Source of the DNA: Deinococcus radiopugnans ATCC 19172
Lineage (GTDB): Bacteria; Deinococcota; Deinococci; Deinococcales; Deinococcaceae
Direction: 5' to 3'
Assembly: GCF_006335125.1 (NCBI RefSeq)
Contig: NZ_VDMO01000001.1
Location: 124,001-188,000 of the forward strand
Length of the DNA stretch: 64,000 nucleotides
Of the stretch, positions 47,270-59,054 are shown in pieces. Position 1 is the stretch's first letter. Every line of letters begins with the position of its first letter. The notes under the pieces are model-generated. The model saw only the letters and a list, made by a program, of their open reading frames with translations. It was not told where the DNA came from and made no database searches. A program made the translations under genes and the position numbers.

Positions 47270-48466
47270 TTACGCCAGTTCCTTGACCCGCACCTTTTCC
47301 AGGGCCGCCAGCACGTCCCTCACCAGATCGTCCGGGTCCTCGATGCCCACGCTCATGCGGACCAGCCCAGGGGTCACGCCCTGACGCAGCAGGGTCTCCT
47401 CGCCCAGCAGGGCGTGGGTGGTGCTGGCCGGGTGACAGGTCAGGCTTTCCACGTCCCCCAGGCTGACCGCCTGCGTGAACAGTGTCAGGCTGTCCAGAAA
47501 GGTCATGGCGGCCTGCTGGCTGCCCAGGTCCAGGCTGATCAGCCCGCCGAAGCCCCGCATCTGCCGCGCGGCGACCTCGTGACCGGGATGGCTCTTGAGG
47601 CCGGGGTAGTACAGCGCCTCGATGGCCGGGTGGTCTTCCAGGGCCTCGGCCAGCGCCATCGCCCCGGCGCAGTGGGCCTCCATCCGCAGCGGCAGGGTCT
47701 TCATGCCGCGCAGGAACAGGTAGCCCTCGAACGGCCCCAGCGACGCGCCGACGTGCCGCAACCCCACGCCGCGCAACTCCATCATCATGTCTGCCGGGCC
47801 GGCCACCACGCCGCCGATGGCGTCGCCATGCCCCCCCAGGTACTTGGTGGCGCTGTGCATCACCAGATCCACGCCGAACTCGATCGGGCGCGTCAGGTAA
47901 GGCGTGCTGAAGGTATTGTCGACCACCGTCAGCGCCCCCACCGCTTTCGCGGCCCGCGCCACCCGCGCCAGATCGTAGATGCCCAGACGCGGATTGGTGG
48001 GCGTTTCCAGCCAGACCATGCGGGTCTGGGCGCTCAGCTTGCTTTCCAGGTCAGCCTCGTCGTGAGCCTCGTGGACCGCCACGCCGAACTTGCTGGCCAC
48101 CTCCAGCAGGAAGCCCTCGGTGCCGCCGTACAGCGGGGCCAGGAACACCACCTCGTCGCCGGGTTTCAGCAGGGTCAGGGCAATGGCCGACACCGCGCCC
48201 ATGCCGCTGGCAAAGGCCACGGCGTCCTCGGCGCCTTCCAGATCGGCCAGCTTCTGCTCGAAGGCGCGCACGGTGGGGTTGGTCACGCGCGAGTAGAAGT
48301 AACCGCTCTCCTCACCGGCGAACAGGCGCTGGCCGCGCTCGGCGCTGCCGTAGGCGAAAGTGCTGGTGGCGTAGATGGGCGTGGCGTGCGCCCCCGTGGC
48401 GGGGTCGATTCCATGCCCCGCGTGAACGGCGCGCGTGCGAAAGCCGCGTGGGTCTGAATTGGACAT
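47270..48466 (-). CDS. Trans-sulfuration-type PLP enzyme (cystathionine gamma-lyase/synthase or methionine gamma-lyase-like)
   Basis: 398 residues, Cys/Met metabolism PLP family. The N-terminal TRAVHAGHGIDPATGAHATP, FYSRVTNPT, FASGMGA, VVDNTFSTPYL and MHSATKYLGGHGD (Schiff-base lysine) are all present. The position that is Cys in methionine gamma-lyases reads PLYGGTEG, so Gly replaces it; a cystathionine gamma-synthase or gamma-lyase activity is at least as likely. TAAGAT lies 6 nt before the ATG. It is divergent from the PucR regulator. Confidence 0.87.
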   Translation of the reverse strand: MSNSDPRGFRTRAVHAGHGIDPATGAHATPIYATSTFAYGSAERGQRLFAGEESGYFYSRVTNPTVRAFEQKLADLEGAEDAVAFASGMGAVSAIALTLLKPGDEVVFLAPLYGGTEGFLLEVASKFGVAVHEAHDEADLESKLSAQTRMVWLETPTNPRLGIYDLARVARAAKAVGALTVVDNTFSTPYLTRPIEFGVDLVMHSATKYLGGHGDAIGGVVAGPADMMMELRGVGLRHVGASLGPFEGYLFLRGMKTLPLRMEAHCAGAMALAEALEDHPAIEALYYPGLKSHPGHEVAARQMRGFGGLISLDLGSQQAAMTFLDSLTLFTQAVSLGDVESLTCHPASTTHALLGEETLLRQGVTPGLVRMSVGIEDPDDLVRDVLAALEKVRVKELA

Positions 48467-48472
48467 GGCCTC

Positions 48473-48478
48473 ATCTTA
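48473..48478 (-). promoter_or_regulatory. Leaderless -10 box (TAAGAT) for the PLP enzyme
   Basis: On the minus strand TAAGAT ends 6 nt before ATG 48466. Confidence 0.6.
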
Positions 48479-48531
48479 GGCCAATTGCCCTAACGGGCGT
48501 TCGTTAGAGACGGACAGACCAGGACTGCGGC

Positions 48532-48537
48532 TAAGCT
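48532..48537 (+). promoter_or_regulatory. Leaderless -10 box (TAAGCT) for the PucR regulator
   Basis: TAAGCT ends 6 nt before ATG 48544. The divergent PLP gene has a mirror-image box 54 bp away. Confidence 0.6.
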
Positions 48538-48543
48538 GTGCCC

Positions 48544-49254
48544 ATGCTGCCCACCCTGGCCGAGTTGCTCACCCTCCCGGCCTTTGCGGGCGCGGAGGTC
48601 AGGGGCGGTCACGCCCGGCTGGGCCAGCCCGTCACCTGGGTTCATGTCTCCGAGATTCATGACGCGGCCCGTTTTCTCAGCGGCGGCGAACTGCTGCTCA
48701 GCACCGGGACACCGCTGGTCGGGGACGGCGCGGAGGTCTACATCCGCTCCCTGGCCGGAGGCGGAGCGCACGGCCTGGTGCTGGAACTGGTGCGCGAGGT
48801 GCGCGAAGTGCCCCTGGCCGCGCTGGAGGCGGCACTGGAAGCCGACTTTCCGCTGATCGTCTTCCGGCAGGAGGTGAGCTTCGCCGAACTCACCCGCGCC
48901 GCCCACGCCCGGATTCTGAGGCCGCCGCCTGCCGTCGCGCTACCCTCACTGTCACCGGTCACCGACGCCCTGAACGAGACCGGCCGCGCCGCAGCCTTCG
49001 TGGCCTCGCACCTGGGCGCGGTGCTCGCGCTGCCGCCGCGCCCGCGTCTGACGCTGCTGGGCACGCTGAGGGCGCTGCTGGCATGCAACTTCAACGTGGC
49101 CGAGGCGGCCCGCAGCCTGGGCGTGCGCCGTCAGACGGTGTATTACCGCTTGGAACAGTTGCGCGCCATGCTGGGCGAGTTGGACGATCCGAAGCGGCAA
49201 CTGGGGCTGCTGCTGGCGCTGGAGTTGTCGCGGGAAGCTGAAACCCGAAAGTAG
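48544..49254 (+). CDS. Short PucR-family transcriptional regulator
   Basis: 236 residues. The N-terminal half is a PucR-type sensor domain (VTWVHVSEIHDAARFLSGGELLLSTG, LVLELVREVREVPLAALEAA). The C-terminal half carries the PucR helix-turn-helix (LRALLACNFNVAEAARSLGVRRQTVYYRLEQL split around FNVAEAA). PucR proteins are usually 400-550 residues; the central GGDEF-like region is absent. PucR regulators commonly control purine or amino-nitrogen catabolism. It lies 111 bp before the aminotransferase-MMSDH pair, which it may control. GTG 48538 is an alternative start. Confidence 0.85.
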   Translation: MLPTLAELLTLPAFAGAEVRGGHARLGQPVTWVHVSEIHDAARFLSGGELLLSTGTPLVGDGAEVYIRSLAGGGAHGLVLELVREVREVPLAALEAALEADFPLIVFRQEVSFAELTRAAHARILRPPPAVALPSLSPVTDALNETGRAAAFVASHLGAVLALPPRPRLTLLGTLRALLACNFNVAEAARSLGVRRQTVYYRLEQLRAMLGELDDPKRQLGLLLALELSREAETRK

Positions 49255-49365
49255 CCCTGACAGTGCTGCTTTTGGACACCCTGTCTCTTGAGACCAGCCC
49301 TGCGAAAGAGGGACAATGGGCGGCAGCATCCTGCTCCACAATTCTCTCGCCCGGAGGTTGTCCCC

Positions 49366-50742
49366 ATGACCAGCACCGAAGAGCGTCCCGCCGTCCATTC
49401 TGGCCCCGTCGCGTCGGCCCACGACATCGCGCAGCAGAACCGCGAGTACACCATGTTCTCTTGGTCGGTGCAGGGCGGAGCGCTGCCCCCGGTGATGACC
49501 GGCGGCAAGGGCAGCCAGTTCTACGACGGCGACGGTAACGCCTGGCTCGATTTCTCCAGCCAGCTGATCAACCTGAACATCGGCCACCAGCACCCGCGCA
49601 TGCTGGAAGCGATCAAGAAGCAGGTGGATCAGATGTGCTTCGCCGGGCCGAGTTTTGCCACCGAGCCACGCGGCAAGTTGGGGCAGAAGCTCGCGGAAGT
49701 TACCGGGCTGGCCAAAACGTTTTTCACGCTGGGCGGCAGCGAGGCCAACGAGAACGCCATCAAGATCGCCCGCCTCGTCACGGGCCGCGACAAGATCATC
49801 ACCCGCTACCGCAGCTACCACGGCGCGACGATGGGCAGCATGACTGCGTCCGGCGATCCGCGCCGCTGGCCGGTGGAGCCGGGCGTTCCAGGCGTGGTGC
49901 GCGTGTTTGACCCGTACTGCTACCGCTGTCCCTTCGGCAAGACGCCGGACTCGTGTGGGCGCGAATGCGTGTCGCACATCGAGGAGGTGATTCAGATGGA
50001 GGGGCCGGACTCCATCGCCGCGATTCTGGTGGAGGGCATCACCGGCAGCAACGGCCTGCTGGTGCCGCCCGACGACTACTACCCCAAACTCCGAGCACTG
50101 TGCGACAGGTACGGCATCCTGCTGATCACCGACGAGGTCATGAGCGGTTTCGGGCGCACCGGCAAATGGCTGGCAACGCAGCACTACGGCATCAAACCCG
50201 ACATCGTGACCTGCGCCAAGGGCCTGACCAGCGGGTACATGCCGCTGGGCGCGGTGATTCTCAGCCAGCCGCTGGCCGATTACTTCGACACCCACATGCT
50301 GTGGGGCGGCCTGACTTACAGCGGCCACCCGGTCTGCTGCGCCGCCGCTGTAGAGAATCTGGCCATCTACGAGGACGAGGGCCTGTTCGAGAACGCGCTG
50401 GAGTTGGGCGCGTACCTGGGACAACGGCTGGAGGCCATGAAGGTGCGTTACGCCTGCGTGGGCGACGTGCGCTACAAGGGCCTGTTTTCCGTGCTGGAGC
50501 TGGTCAGGGACAAGGCGACGAAGGAACCGCTGGCCCCGTTCGGCGGCACCTCGCCGGAGATGGGCCAACTGGCCGCTCACCTGCGAAGCAAGCACGTCTA
50601 CGCCTACAGCCGCTTCAACTTCCTGTGGGTCTGCCCGCCGCTGGTCATTACGAAAGACGAGCTGGACGCTGGCCTGGACGTGTATGAAGAGGCGCTGGCT
50701 TTAGTGGATCAGGCGATTGCGGGCGGGGTGGCGGCGGACTAG
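49366..50742 (+). CDS. Class III aminotransferase (omega-amino acid / beta-alanine type)
   Basis: 458 residues, fold-type I PLP enzyme. GDGNAWLDFSSQLINLNIGH, TLGGSEANENAIKIAR, YRSYHGATMG, ITDEVMSGFGRTGKW and CAKGLTSGYMPLGAV with Lys285 as the Schiff-base residue match omega-amino acid:pyruvate aminotransferases. It likely transfers the amino group of beta-alanine or beta-aminoisobutyrate to pyruvate or 2-oxoglutarate, giving malonate or methylmalonate semialdehyde for the next gene. ATG 49366 follows GGAGG. An unusual Cys-rich stretch DPYCYRCPFGKTPDSCGREC lies at about residues 184-203. Confidence 0.85.
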   Translation: MTSTEERPAVHSGPVASAHDIAQQNREYTMFSWSVQGGALPPVMTGGKGSQFYDGDGNAWLDFSSQLINLNIGHQHPRMLEAIKKQVDQMCFAGPSFATEPRGKLGQKLAEVTGLAKTFFTLGGSEANENAIKIARLVTGRDKIITRYRSYHGATMGSMTASGDPRRWPVEPGVPGVVRVFDPYCYRCPFGKTPDSCGRECVSHIEEVIQMEGPDSIAAILVEGITGSNGLLVPPDDYYPKLRALCDRYGILLITDEVMSGFGRTGKWLATQHYGIKPDIVTCAKGLTSGYMPLGAVILSQPLADYFDTHMLWGGLTYSGHPVCCAAAVENLAIYEDEGLFENALELGAYLGQRLEAMKVRYACVGDVRYKGLFSVLELVRDKATKEPLAPFGGTSPEMGQLAAHLRSKHVYAYSRFNFLWVCPPLVITKDELDAGLDVYEEALALVDQAIAGGVAAD

Positions 50743-50815
50743 GGAAGTTCGCACTGCTCTCTCCCCGCTGCTGAGCGGCGCACCCAGCACCCCCCAAGCC
50801 CACGGAGGCAACACC

Positions 50816-52320
<1,505 letters not shown>

Positions 52321-52324
<4 letters not shown>

Positions 52325-52938
52325 GTGTTTTTCACCAGCAGCCGCGCCTCCACCAGGGCCGACAGCGCCCGCACTGGGGCCTGTGGATCGGTGGCGAAGT
52401 AGCGCGGACTGGGGTGTGGGCAGTTCACGGTGGGCAGGGGGCCGGGCAGTGCGGGCGACACGAACCGCCAGCCGCCCTGCGCCTTGGCGCCCACCAGAAC
52501 CACCACCCGCAAAGCTGGCAGCAGCGTCAGCAGTTCCAGGGTGGCCGGCGTCGCGGCCCGAACCTGCGCCGCCGTGGGCGTGACCACCCCGGCGGCACTG
52601 AGTTGCCACGGCACGATGTTCCACAACAGACAGCGCTCCCGGCTGATGCCGGCCAGCTTCAGCAGGCAGCTCAGGTTCTCGGCGGTGCGGTCGGGGTTAT
52701 CGGGCGAGGCGAATCCCGTCTGCGCGACTTTCGGCCCCGGAGATTCCAGCAGCAGCAGAATCTCGCTGTGGACGCCGCCGCTCCTGGGATCGAAATCGGG
52801 CACGTCGAAATAAGCCCCCAGCGCCTCGCTGTGGCGCAGTCTCTCTGCAAAAGCCGTCAGCGGCGCGATGTGGGGTTCCTGCAAGCGGGCGCGGCGGGCG
52901 GCCAGCGTTTCGGGATCCGCCAGCGTCCGCGTCTGCAT
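52321..52938 (-). CDS. Uracil-DNA glycosylase-superfamily-like protein
   Basis: 205 residues. LLLLESPGPKV fits motif A of UDG-fold proteins, LLWNIVPWQLS the middle N-P region, and CPHPSPRYF motif B (HPSP). The catalytic Asp/Asn of classical UDG motif A (GxDPG/GExPG) is replaced by ESPGP, so activity on uracil is uncertain. It could be a base-excision enzyme of a less known family. A TAGACT box lies 6 nt before the ATG. It converges on mmsA with a 4-bp overlap of stops. Confidence 0.75.
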
Positions 52939-52944
52939 CCTGCC

Positions 52945-52950
52945 AGTCTA
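52945..52950 (-). promoter_or_regulatory. Leaderless -10 box (TAGACT) for the UDG-like gene
   Basis: On the minus strand TAGACT ends 6 nt before ATG 52938. Confidence 0.55.
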
Positions 52951-53020
52951 GCTTTGCGGGGGTGGGCTGGCCCTCAGCGTTCCTTCAATACCGGCGCCAC
53001 CTTTGGGCAAGGGAACAGTG

Positions 53021-55150
53021 TCAGTCCGCCGCGCTCTCCGCCGATGCTGCGGCCGCGTGCAGCGTGATCGGCGTGCCGTTCACGGCCGCGTTGCCGGTCA
53101 GGGCGTCGATCCGTTGGGAGTCGGTCAGGTCGTTGAGACTGACGCCGGCGTGCTGCGAGGCCACCCCCAGGCGAACCCCCGCACGCGAGTGCCCGAAGCC
53201 GTGCGGCAGGCTGGCCACGCCTGGCATCAGCGTGTCGGTCAGTTCCAGCGGCACCGTCACCGCACCCACGCGCGAGCGGACCTCCACCGCCTGCCCGTCC
53301 ACGAATCCGGCGGCGTCGGCAGGGTTGAGTTGCAGCGTGCAGCGCCCCGGCCCGCGCATCAGGCGCGGCGTGTTGTGCATCCAGGAATTGTTGCTGCGAA
53401 GCTGCCGCCGCCCGATCAGCACCAGCGGCGGCGGCGGAACGTCCAGCGCCGCCTCCAGCCGGGGCAGGTCCGCCAGCATCGGCGCGGGGGCCAGGTTGAC
53501 GCGGCCGGAGGCGGTCAGCAGGCGCCCAGGGAAGCACGGTTGCAGGGGGCCGTAATCCACGCCGTGCGGGTTGGCCTTCAGTTCCTCCAGGCTGGTGTTG
53601 TAGGGGCCATGCCGTAGCCCCAGGTTCAGCTTCTCTTCCGGCGTGCTGCCGGCCTTGCCGGTCAAACGCTCGGCCAGGCCCATGAAAATCTGGTGGTCGA
53701 ACCGCTGGTCCTCCGCAATCGGAAAGACCGGCAGCGAGTACCGCGCCGTATTCTGGACCGCCAGCAGGTGGAAGGTGACGTCATAGTGCGCCACCTCCAG
53801 TCCGAAGGCCGGCGGCAGGATCACGTGGGCGTGACGGGTGGTCTCGTTCAGGTACGGATCGATGCTGACCATGAATTCCAGCGTGCCGAGCGCGGCGTCC
53901 AGGACCGCACCGTCTGCGGTGGACAGCACTGGATTGCCCGCCACCGTGACCAGGGCGCGAATCTGGCCTTCGCCGGGCGTCGTCATTTCCTCGGCCATGA
54001 CCACGTTGGGCAATTCGCCGTCGAATTCGGGCAGGCCGCGCACGCGCGACGTAAAGCGCCCGTGGTAGGTCGCGCCTTTTTTCGCCCGTTGCAGCAGGTC
54101 GTAGGCGGGTTTGGTGAACATCGCACCGCCTTCCGAGTCCAGATGCCCGGTCACGGCGTTCAGGACGTTGACCAGCCACTGCGCCAGCCCGCCGAATTCC
54201 TGAATGCTCAGGCCAATGCGCCCGTAGGCCACGGCGCGTTCGGCGACGGCGAAGTCGCGGGCCAGGGTGCGGATGGTCTCGGCGGAAACGCTCGTCAAGC
54301 CTTCCACACGTTCTGGCGTGAAGGCGGCCGCCGCGTCCCGCACCGCGTCCAGTCCATCCGTGAAATCGGTCAGATGACCCAGCCGCTCCAGCCCCTCGGC
54401 AAAGATGACATTCAGCAGGGCCAGCAGCAGGTGGGCGTCGGTGCCGGGGCGGATAGCGTGGAACTCGGTGGCGTGATCGGCGCTCTCGGTGCGGCGGGGG
54501 TCCAGCAGCACCACGCGCCCGCCACGTTCGCGGATGGCCTTCAGGCGGCCCCGCACGTCAGGCGCGGTCATGATGCTGCCGTTGCTGGCCAGGGGGTTGG
54601 CGCCCATCATCAGCATGAAGTCGGTGCGGTCAATATCCGGAATGGGCATTAAAAAGGGGTGGCCGAACATCTCCGCGCCCGCAAAGTGGTGCGGCAATTG
54701 ATCGATGCTGGTGGCCGTGAAGCGGTTGCGGCTGCCGATGGCCCGCACCAGTCCGCCCGCCGAGAGCAGCGTGCCGCTGTTGTGAACACTGGGGTTGCCC
54801 TGGAAGGTGGCCACCGCATCCGCGCCGTACTCTTCACGCACCTCTTTCAGCCGCGCCGCCACGTAATCCAGCGCCTCGTCCCAGTCCATCTCGTGCCAGG
54901 CGTCGCCGTCACGCCGCATGGGGCGTTTCAAACGGTCCGGGTCCGCGTGCAGGTCCGGCAGCGCCGTCCCCTTGGGGCAGATGTGGCCCTTGCTCAGCGG
55001 GTCCAGCGGGTCGCCGCGCAGGTCCGTGACCCGGCCCCCCTGAACGGTGATCTGCAGGCCGCAGATGGCCTCGCACAGGTTGCAGGCACGGAAATACACG
55101 CCGTCGACGGGCAGCGGGGCAGCGACATGGGCAGATGCGGGATGGGTCAT
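53021..55150 (-). CDS. Molybdopterin-dependent oxidoreductase (formate dehydrogenase/nitrate reductase superfamily)
   Basis: 709 residues of the DMSO reductase superfamily. The N-terminal [4Fe-4S] cluster is CNLCEAICG with HICPKGTAL; molybdopterin-binding landmarks include MMGANPLASNGS, VLLDPRRTESAD and the C-terminal LIGRRQLRSNNSWMHN, PADAAGFVDGQAVEV and LPHGFGHSRAG. No Tat signal is seen, so it is probably cytoplasmic, and no adjacent Fe-S or haem partner is encoded. The electron partner and substrate are unknown. Confidence 0.88.
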   Translation of the reverse strand: MTHPASAHVAAPLPVDGVYFRACNLCEAICGLQITVQGGRVTDLRGDPLDPLSKGHICPKGTALPDLHADPDRLKRPMRRDGDAWHEMDWDEALDYVAARLKEVREEYGADAVATFQGNPSVHNSGTLLSAGGLVRAIGSRNRFTATSIDQLPHHFAGAEMFGHPFLMPIPDIDRTDFMLMMGANPLASNGSIMTAPDVRGRLKAIRERGGRVVLLDPRRTESADHATEFHAIRPGTDAHLLLALLNVIFAEGLERLGHLTDFTDGLDAVRDAAAAFTPERVEGLTSVSAETIRTLARDFAVAERAVAYGRIGLSIQEFGGLAQWLVNVLNAVTGHLDSEGGAMFTKPAYDLLQRAKKGATYHGRFTSRVRGLPEFDGELPNVVMAEEMTTPGEGQIRALVTVAGNPVLSTADGAVLDAALGTLEFMVSIDPYLNETTRHAHVILPPAFGLEVAHYDVTFHLLAVQNTARYSLPVFPIAEDQRFDHQIFMGLAERLTGKAGSTPEEKLNLGLRHGPYNTSLEELKANPHGVDYGPLQPCFPGRLLTASGRVNLAPAPMLADLPRLEAALDVPPPPLVLIGRRQLRSNNSWMHNTPRLMRGPGRCTLQLNPADAAGFVDGQAVEVRSRVGAVTVPLELTDTLMPGVASLPHGFGHSRAGVRLGVASQHAGVSLNDLTDSQRIDALTGNAAVNGTPITLHAAAASAESAAD

Positions 55151-55457
55151 GGGCGAACCTCCAGAGTTGAAAAGTGCCGACAGTCTGGCACACCGGGGCG
55201 GGGCACGCGCCAGCGCTCAGAGGCGGTGCCGACCGGCGCCTCTATGCGTTCTCCAGCGGCGCTCAATCAGGTGGAAAACGATTTCCCTTTCCTCTTCCGA
55301 CATGTTATGGTTGGCTCACTGAAAACCCGAAGTGCTGTGCTGTTCACGTTGTCGTGTCCCTCGCCTCTCCCCTTTTCCTGGAGAATGCCGTGCCGATCTG
55401 GAACGTTGTGTCTTCCACGCCTGCTGGGCCCTGTCTGCCTGAACCTGGAGAACGCTC
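55151..55457. other. Intergenic promoter region before the sugar ABC operon
   Basis: This 307-bp gap holds a LacI-type operator (55273-55286) and a likely extended -10 TGTTATGGT (55303-55311). The remaining leader of about 140 nt before TTG 55458 shows no gene or clear structure. Confidence 0.55.
55273..55286 (+). promoter_or_regulatory. LacI-type operator upstream of the sugar ABC operon
   Basis: GGAAAACGATTTCC is a near-palindrome around a central CG, typical of LacI-family sites. Its reverse complement GGAAATCGTTTTCC matches 13 of 14 positions of the site at 62590-62603 before xylF. It lies just upstream of the presumed -10, over the -35 zone. Confidence 0.75.
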
Positions 55458-56975
55458 TTGACCGCCGTGCCTGCCGTGGCCTTCCGCACCGTCACCAAAA
55501 CCTTTGGCCCGGTGGAAGTGCTGCACGGCGTGACCTTTGACATTGGAGGCGCCGAGATCCACGCCCTGATCGGCGAGAACGGCGCGGGCAAGAGCACGCT
55601 GATGAAGATTCTGGGTGGCTACCAGCCTCCCACTTCGGGACAGATCCTGCTGGACGGGCAGCCGGTCACTTTTCACAGCAGCCGCGACGCCGAGACGCGC
55701 GGGGTGGTGCTGATTCATCAGGAATTCAATCTGGCCGATGACCTGAGCGTGGCGCAGAACATCTTTTTAGGGCGTGAGCTGGGCGGCGCGCTGCTGAACG
55801 ACGCCGAGATGAACCGGCAGGCGGCAGACGCCCTGACGCGGCTGGACGTGCGGCTTGACCCCCGAGTCAAGGTCAAAGAGCTGAGCGTGCCGCAAAAGCA
55901 ACTCGTGGAGATCGCCAAGGCACTGGCGAGAGATGCCCGCGTGCTGGTCATGGACGAGCCGACGGCCACCCTGACCAACCGTGAAACCGACGTGCTGTTC
56001 GCGCTGATCCGCCGCCTGCGCGGGGGCGGCGTGACCATTCTCTACATCAGTCACAAGCTGGACGAGGTGCAGGCGCTGGCCGACTCGGTGACCGTCCTGC
56101 GCGACGGCGCGGTGGTGTTCAGCGGCCCGGCGGCAGGCAAGACCCCGCACGATCTGGCAAACCTGATGGTGGGCCGGGAGCTGGAGGACATGTTCCCGGA
56201 CAAGGGCCAGCCTTCCGGGAAAGAGGCGCTGCACGTCGAGGGCCTGGAGGTTCCCGGCTGGGCGCACGACATTTCCTTCACGCTGCAGGCGGGCGAGGTG
56301 CTGGGCTTCGCGGGCCTCGTGGGTTCGGGGCGCACGGAGCTGTTCGAGGGGCTGCTGGGTCTGCGCCGCCACACCGTCCGTCAGGTGCGTGTGGCGGGCC
56401 GCCCCACCCGCCTCGACAGCCCCGGCCGGGCCGCAGAGGCGGGCGTCGTCTACCTCAGCGAGGACCGCAAGGGCAAGGGGCTGCTGGTAGAGTTTCAGCT
56501 GCGCCCCAACCTCACCCTGATGACGCTTCAGGAGTACGCGCGGCCCCTGCTGGACACCCGGGCGGAGGCGCGGGCGCTGGAACAGGCGGTAGAGACCTAC
56601 GGCATCCGCACCGGGCGGCTGGACGTGCCCGCCAGCGCGCTGTCCGGCGGCAACCAGCAGAAGCTCGCCCTCGCCCGCATTCTGGAAGTGCATCCTGACG
56701 TGATCGTGCTGGACGAGCCGACGCGCGGCGTGGACGTGGGGGCCAAGCGCGAGATCTACCTGCTGATTCAAGCGCTGGCCGCCTCTGGCAAGGGGGTCAT
56801 CGTGATTTCCAGCGAGCTGACCGAGCTGCTGGGCCTGTGTCAGCGCCTGCTGGTGGTGCGCGAGGGCCGCATCGTCGGCAACCTGACAGGGGGCGAGCTG
56901 ACCGAGCAGGAAGTGATTCAGTACGCCACCGGATTGAAAGCCCATTCCCCCGCCCTGGAGGCCGCGCCCCGATGA
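55458..56975 (+). CDS. Sugar ABC transporter ATP-binding protein (RbsA/MglA/XylG type)
   Basis: 505 residues with two ABC domains. The first has Walker [24 protein letters not shown] and Walker [13 protein letters not shown]; the second has the degenerate P-loop [39 protein letters not shown] and [14 protein letters not shown]. This tandem layout is specific to carbohydrate uptake CUT2 importers. TTG 55458 follows TGGAG. It overlaps the permease by 4 bp. Substrate is probably a pentose or related polyol. Confidence 0.93.
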   Translation: MTAVPAVAFRTVTKTFGPVEVLHGVTFDIGGAEIHALIGENGAGKSTLMKILGGYQPPTSGQILLDGQPVTFHSSRDAETRGVVLIHQEFNLADDLSVAQNIFLGRELGGALLNDAEMNRQAADALTRLDVRLDPRVKVKELSVPQKQLVEIAKALARDARVLVMDEPTATLTNRETDVLFALIRRLRGGGVTILYISHKLDEVQALADSVTVLRDGAVVFSGPAAGKTPHDLANLMVGRELEDMFPDKGQPSGKEALHVEGLEVPGWAHDISFTLQAGEVLGFAGLVGSGRTELFEGLLGLRRHTVRQVRVAGRPTRLDSPGRAAEAGVVYLSEDRKGKGLLVEFQLRPNLTLMTLQEYARPLLDTRAEARALEQAVETYGIRTGRLDVPASALSGGNQQKLALARILEVHPDVIVLDEPTRGVDVGAKREIYLLIQALAASGKGVIVISSELTELLGLCQRLLVVREGRIVGNLTGGELTEQEVIQYATGLKAHSPALEAAPR

Positions 56976-57967
56976 CCGATCCTTCCACAGCAACGAAGAC
57001 CGCCCGCCCGCCGCTGCTGTCCCGCCTGGGGGGCCTGGGGCCGCTGCTGGGGCTGCTCGCCCTGATGATCGTGGCCACCTTGCTCAACAGCGACTTTCTG
57101 ACCGTCTCCAACCTGTCCAACGTGCTGACGCGCGCCTCGTTCATCGGCATCATCGCGGTAGGAGCGACGTTCGTGATTATCTCGGGCGGGATTGACCTGT
57201 CGGTGGGCTCGATGGCCGCCCTGATCGCCGGCTCGATGATCCTGATCATGAACGCGCTGGGCGGGGGGGGCGGCGGCGTGGGCATCATTGCCGTGGGCAT
57301 GCTGTGCGCGCTGGCCATCGGGGCCGGGGCGGGGCTGCTGCAAGGCACCTTCATCGCGCGGGGCCGCATCGAGCCGTTTATCGTCACGCTGGGCACCCTG
57401 GGCATCTACCGCGCCGTCCTGACCTACCTGTCGGAGGGCGGCAGCATCTCGCTGAACAACACCCTCAGCGACGCCTACAGCCCGGTGTATTACAGCAAGA
57501 TTCTGGGCGTCCCGTTGCCCATCATCGTGTTCGCGGTGGTGGCGCTGCTCGGCGGGCTGCTCCTGAACCGCACGCGCTACGGGCGCTACGTGCAGGCCAT
57601 CGGCAGCAACGAGCAGGTGGCGCGCTACGCCGCCGTGGACGTCAACCGCGTCAAGGTCATCACCTACATGATTCAGGGCATCTGCGTGGCGCTGGCGACG
57701 CTGCTGTACGTGCCCAGGCTGGGCAGCGCCAGCCCCAGCACCGGCATCCTGTGGGAGCTGGAGGCGATTGCCGCCGTGATTATCGGCGGCACGGCCCTCA
57801 AGGGCGGCTCCGGGCGCATCTGGGGGACGGTGGTGGGGGCCGTGTTGCTGCTCAGCATCGAGAACGTTTTGAACCTGACCTCGATCATCAGCGTGTACCT
57901 GAACGCCGCCGTGCAGGGCGTGGTGATCATCGTGGTGGCCTTCCTGCAACGGGGAAAGCGCTCATGA
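56972..57967 (+). CDS. Sugar ABC transporter permease (RbsC-like, CUT2)
   Basis: 331 residues with about ten hydrophobic segments. [45 protein letters not shown] and [22 protein letters not shown] are typical RbsC/XylH family motifs. It forms the membrane channel of the importer. ATG 56972 overlaps the ATPase stop (ATGA). A poly-Gly run (LGGGGGGVG) lies in one loop. Confidence 0.93.
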   Translation: MTDPSTATKTARPPLLSRLGGLGPLLGLLALMIVATLLNSDFLTVSNLSNVLTRASFIGIIAVGATFVIISGGIDLSVGSMAALIAGSMILIMNALGGGGGGVGIIAVGMLCALAIGAGAGLLQGTFIARGRIEPFIVTLGTLGIYRAVLTYLSEGGSISLNNTLSDAYSPVYYSKILGVPLPIIVFAVVALLGGLLLNRTRYGRYVQAIGSNEQVARYAAVDVNRVKVITYMIQGICVALATLLYVPRLGSASPSTGILWELEAIAAVIIGGTALKGGSGRIWGTVVGAVLLLSIENVLNLTSIISVYLNAAVQGVVIIVVAFLQRGKRS

Positions 57968-58100
57968 GCGCGGCGCGACCGTTCACGCAGCCTGACCTCC
58001 ACTCCGTCGGCTCCACCGGGCCGCCGCACGGCCCAGGGGCGTATCCGCACCGCGTTCCGTCGTCCACCGCTTTCCAGACGAGCCCTGCAAGGAGTTCACC

Positions 58101-59054
58101 ATGTCGCACAGCCTGAAAAAATTCGCGGTTCTCTCTCTTTCGCTGCTCGCTTCCGCCGCACTGGCGCAGACCAAGCAGGTGATGGGCGTGTCTATTCCCT
58201 CGGCGGACCACGGCTGGACGGGCGGCGTGGTGTACTGGGCCAACGAGACCAAAAAAGAGCTGGAAAAGATGTACCCGAACCTGACCGTGATCGTGAAGAC
58301 GGCCAAGGACGCCAACGAGCAGGCCAACCAGATTCAGGACATGTATACGGTCAACAAGATAGGCGCGCTGGTCATCCTGCCGCAGGAGAGTGCGCCGCTG
58401 ACCCGCCCCGTCGCCAACCTGAAGAACAAGGGCGTGTTCACGGTGGTGGTCGACCGCGCCCTGACCGATCCCAAGGCGCAGGATGCCTACGTGGCTGGTG
58501 ACAATCCGGGCCTGGGCCGGGTCAGCGGTGAGTACGTGGGCAAGACGCTGGGCGGCAAGGGCAACGTGGTGGTGCTGCGGGGGATTGCCACCGTGATCGA
58601 CAACCAGCGGGTGGACGCCTTCGATAAGGTGATGAAGGAAAAGTACCCCAATATCAAGATTCTGGATCGGCAGTACGCCAACTGGAACCGCGACGACGGC
58701 TTCAAGGTCATGCAGGATTACCTGACCCGCTTCCCCAAGATCGACGCCGTGTGGGCGCAGGACGACGACATCGCCGTGGGTGTCCTCAAGGCCATCGAGC
58801 AGGCCGGGCGCAAGGACATCAAATTCGTGCTGGGCGGCGCGGGCATGAAGGAGATGATCAAGAAGGTGCAGGACGGCGATCCGCTGATCACCGCCGACGT
58901 GACCTATCCGCCCAACATGATCCGCGACGCCATGCTGCTGACCGCCAAATCGCGCATGACGAACACGGCCATGCCCAAGACCACCATCATTCCCAGCGTG
59001 CTGGTCACCAAGGACAACGCCGCCAAGTTCTACTTCCCCAAGTCGCCGTTCTGA
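58101..59054 (+). CDS. Sugar ABC transporter substrate-binding protein (RbsB-like)
   Basis: 317 residues with a signal peptide ([22 protein letters not shown]). The periplasmic-binding-protein-1 fold shows [53 protein letters not shown] and [18 protein letters not shown] lipobox is absent, so it is probably free or surface-held by other means. It is in the same unit as the ATPase and permease. Ligand unknown; the downstream isomerase and dehydrogenase suggest a sugar or cyclitol. Confidence 0.9.
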   Translation: MSHSLKKFAVLSLSLLASAALAQTKQVMGVSIPSADHGWTGGVVYWANETKKELEKMYPNLTVIVKTAKDANEQANQIQDMYTVNKIGALVILPQESAPLTRPVANLKNKGVFTVVVDRALTDPKAQDAYVAGDNPGLGRVSGEYVGKTLGGKGNVVVLRGIATVIDNQRVDAFDKVMKEKYPNIKILDRQYANWNRDDGFKVMQDYLTRFPKIDAVWAQDDDIAVGVLKAIEQAGRKDIKFVLGGAGMKEMIKKVQDGDPLITADVTYPPNMIRDAMLLTAKSRMTNTAMPKTTIIPSVLVTKDNAAKFYFPKSPF

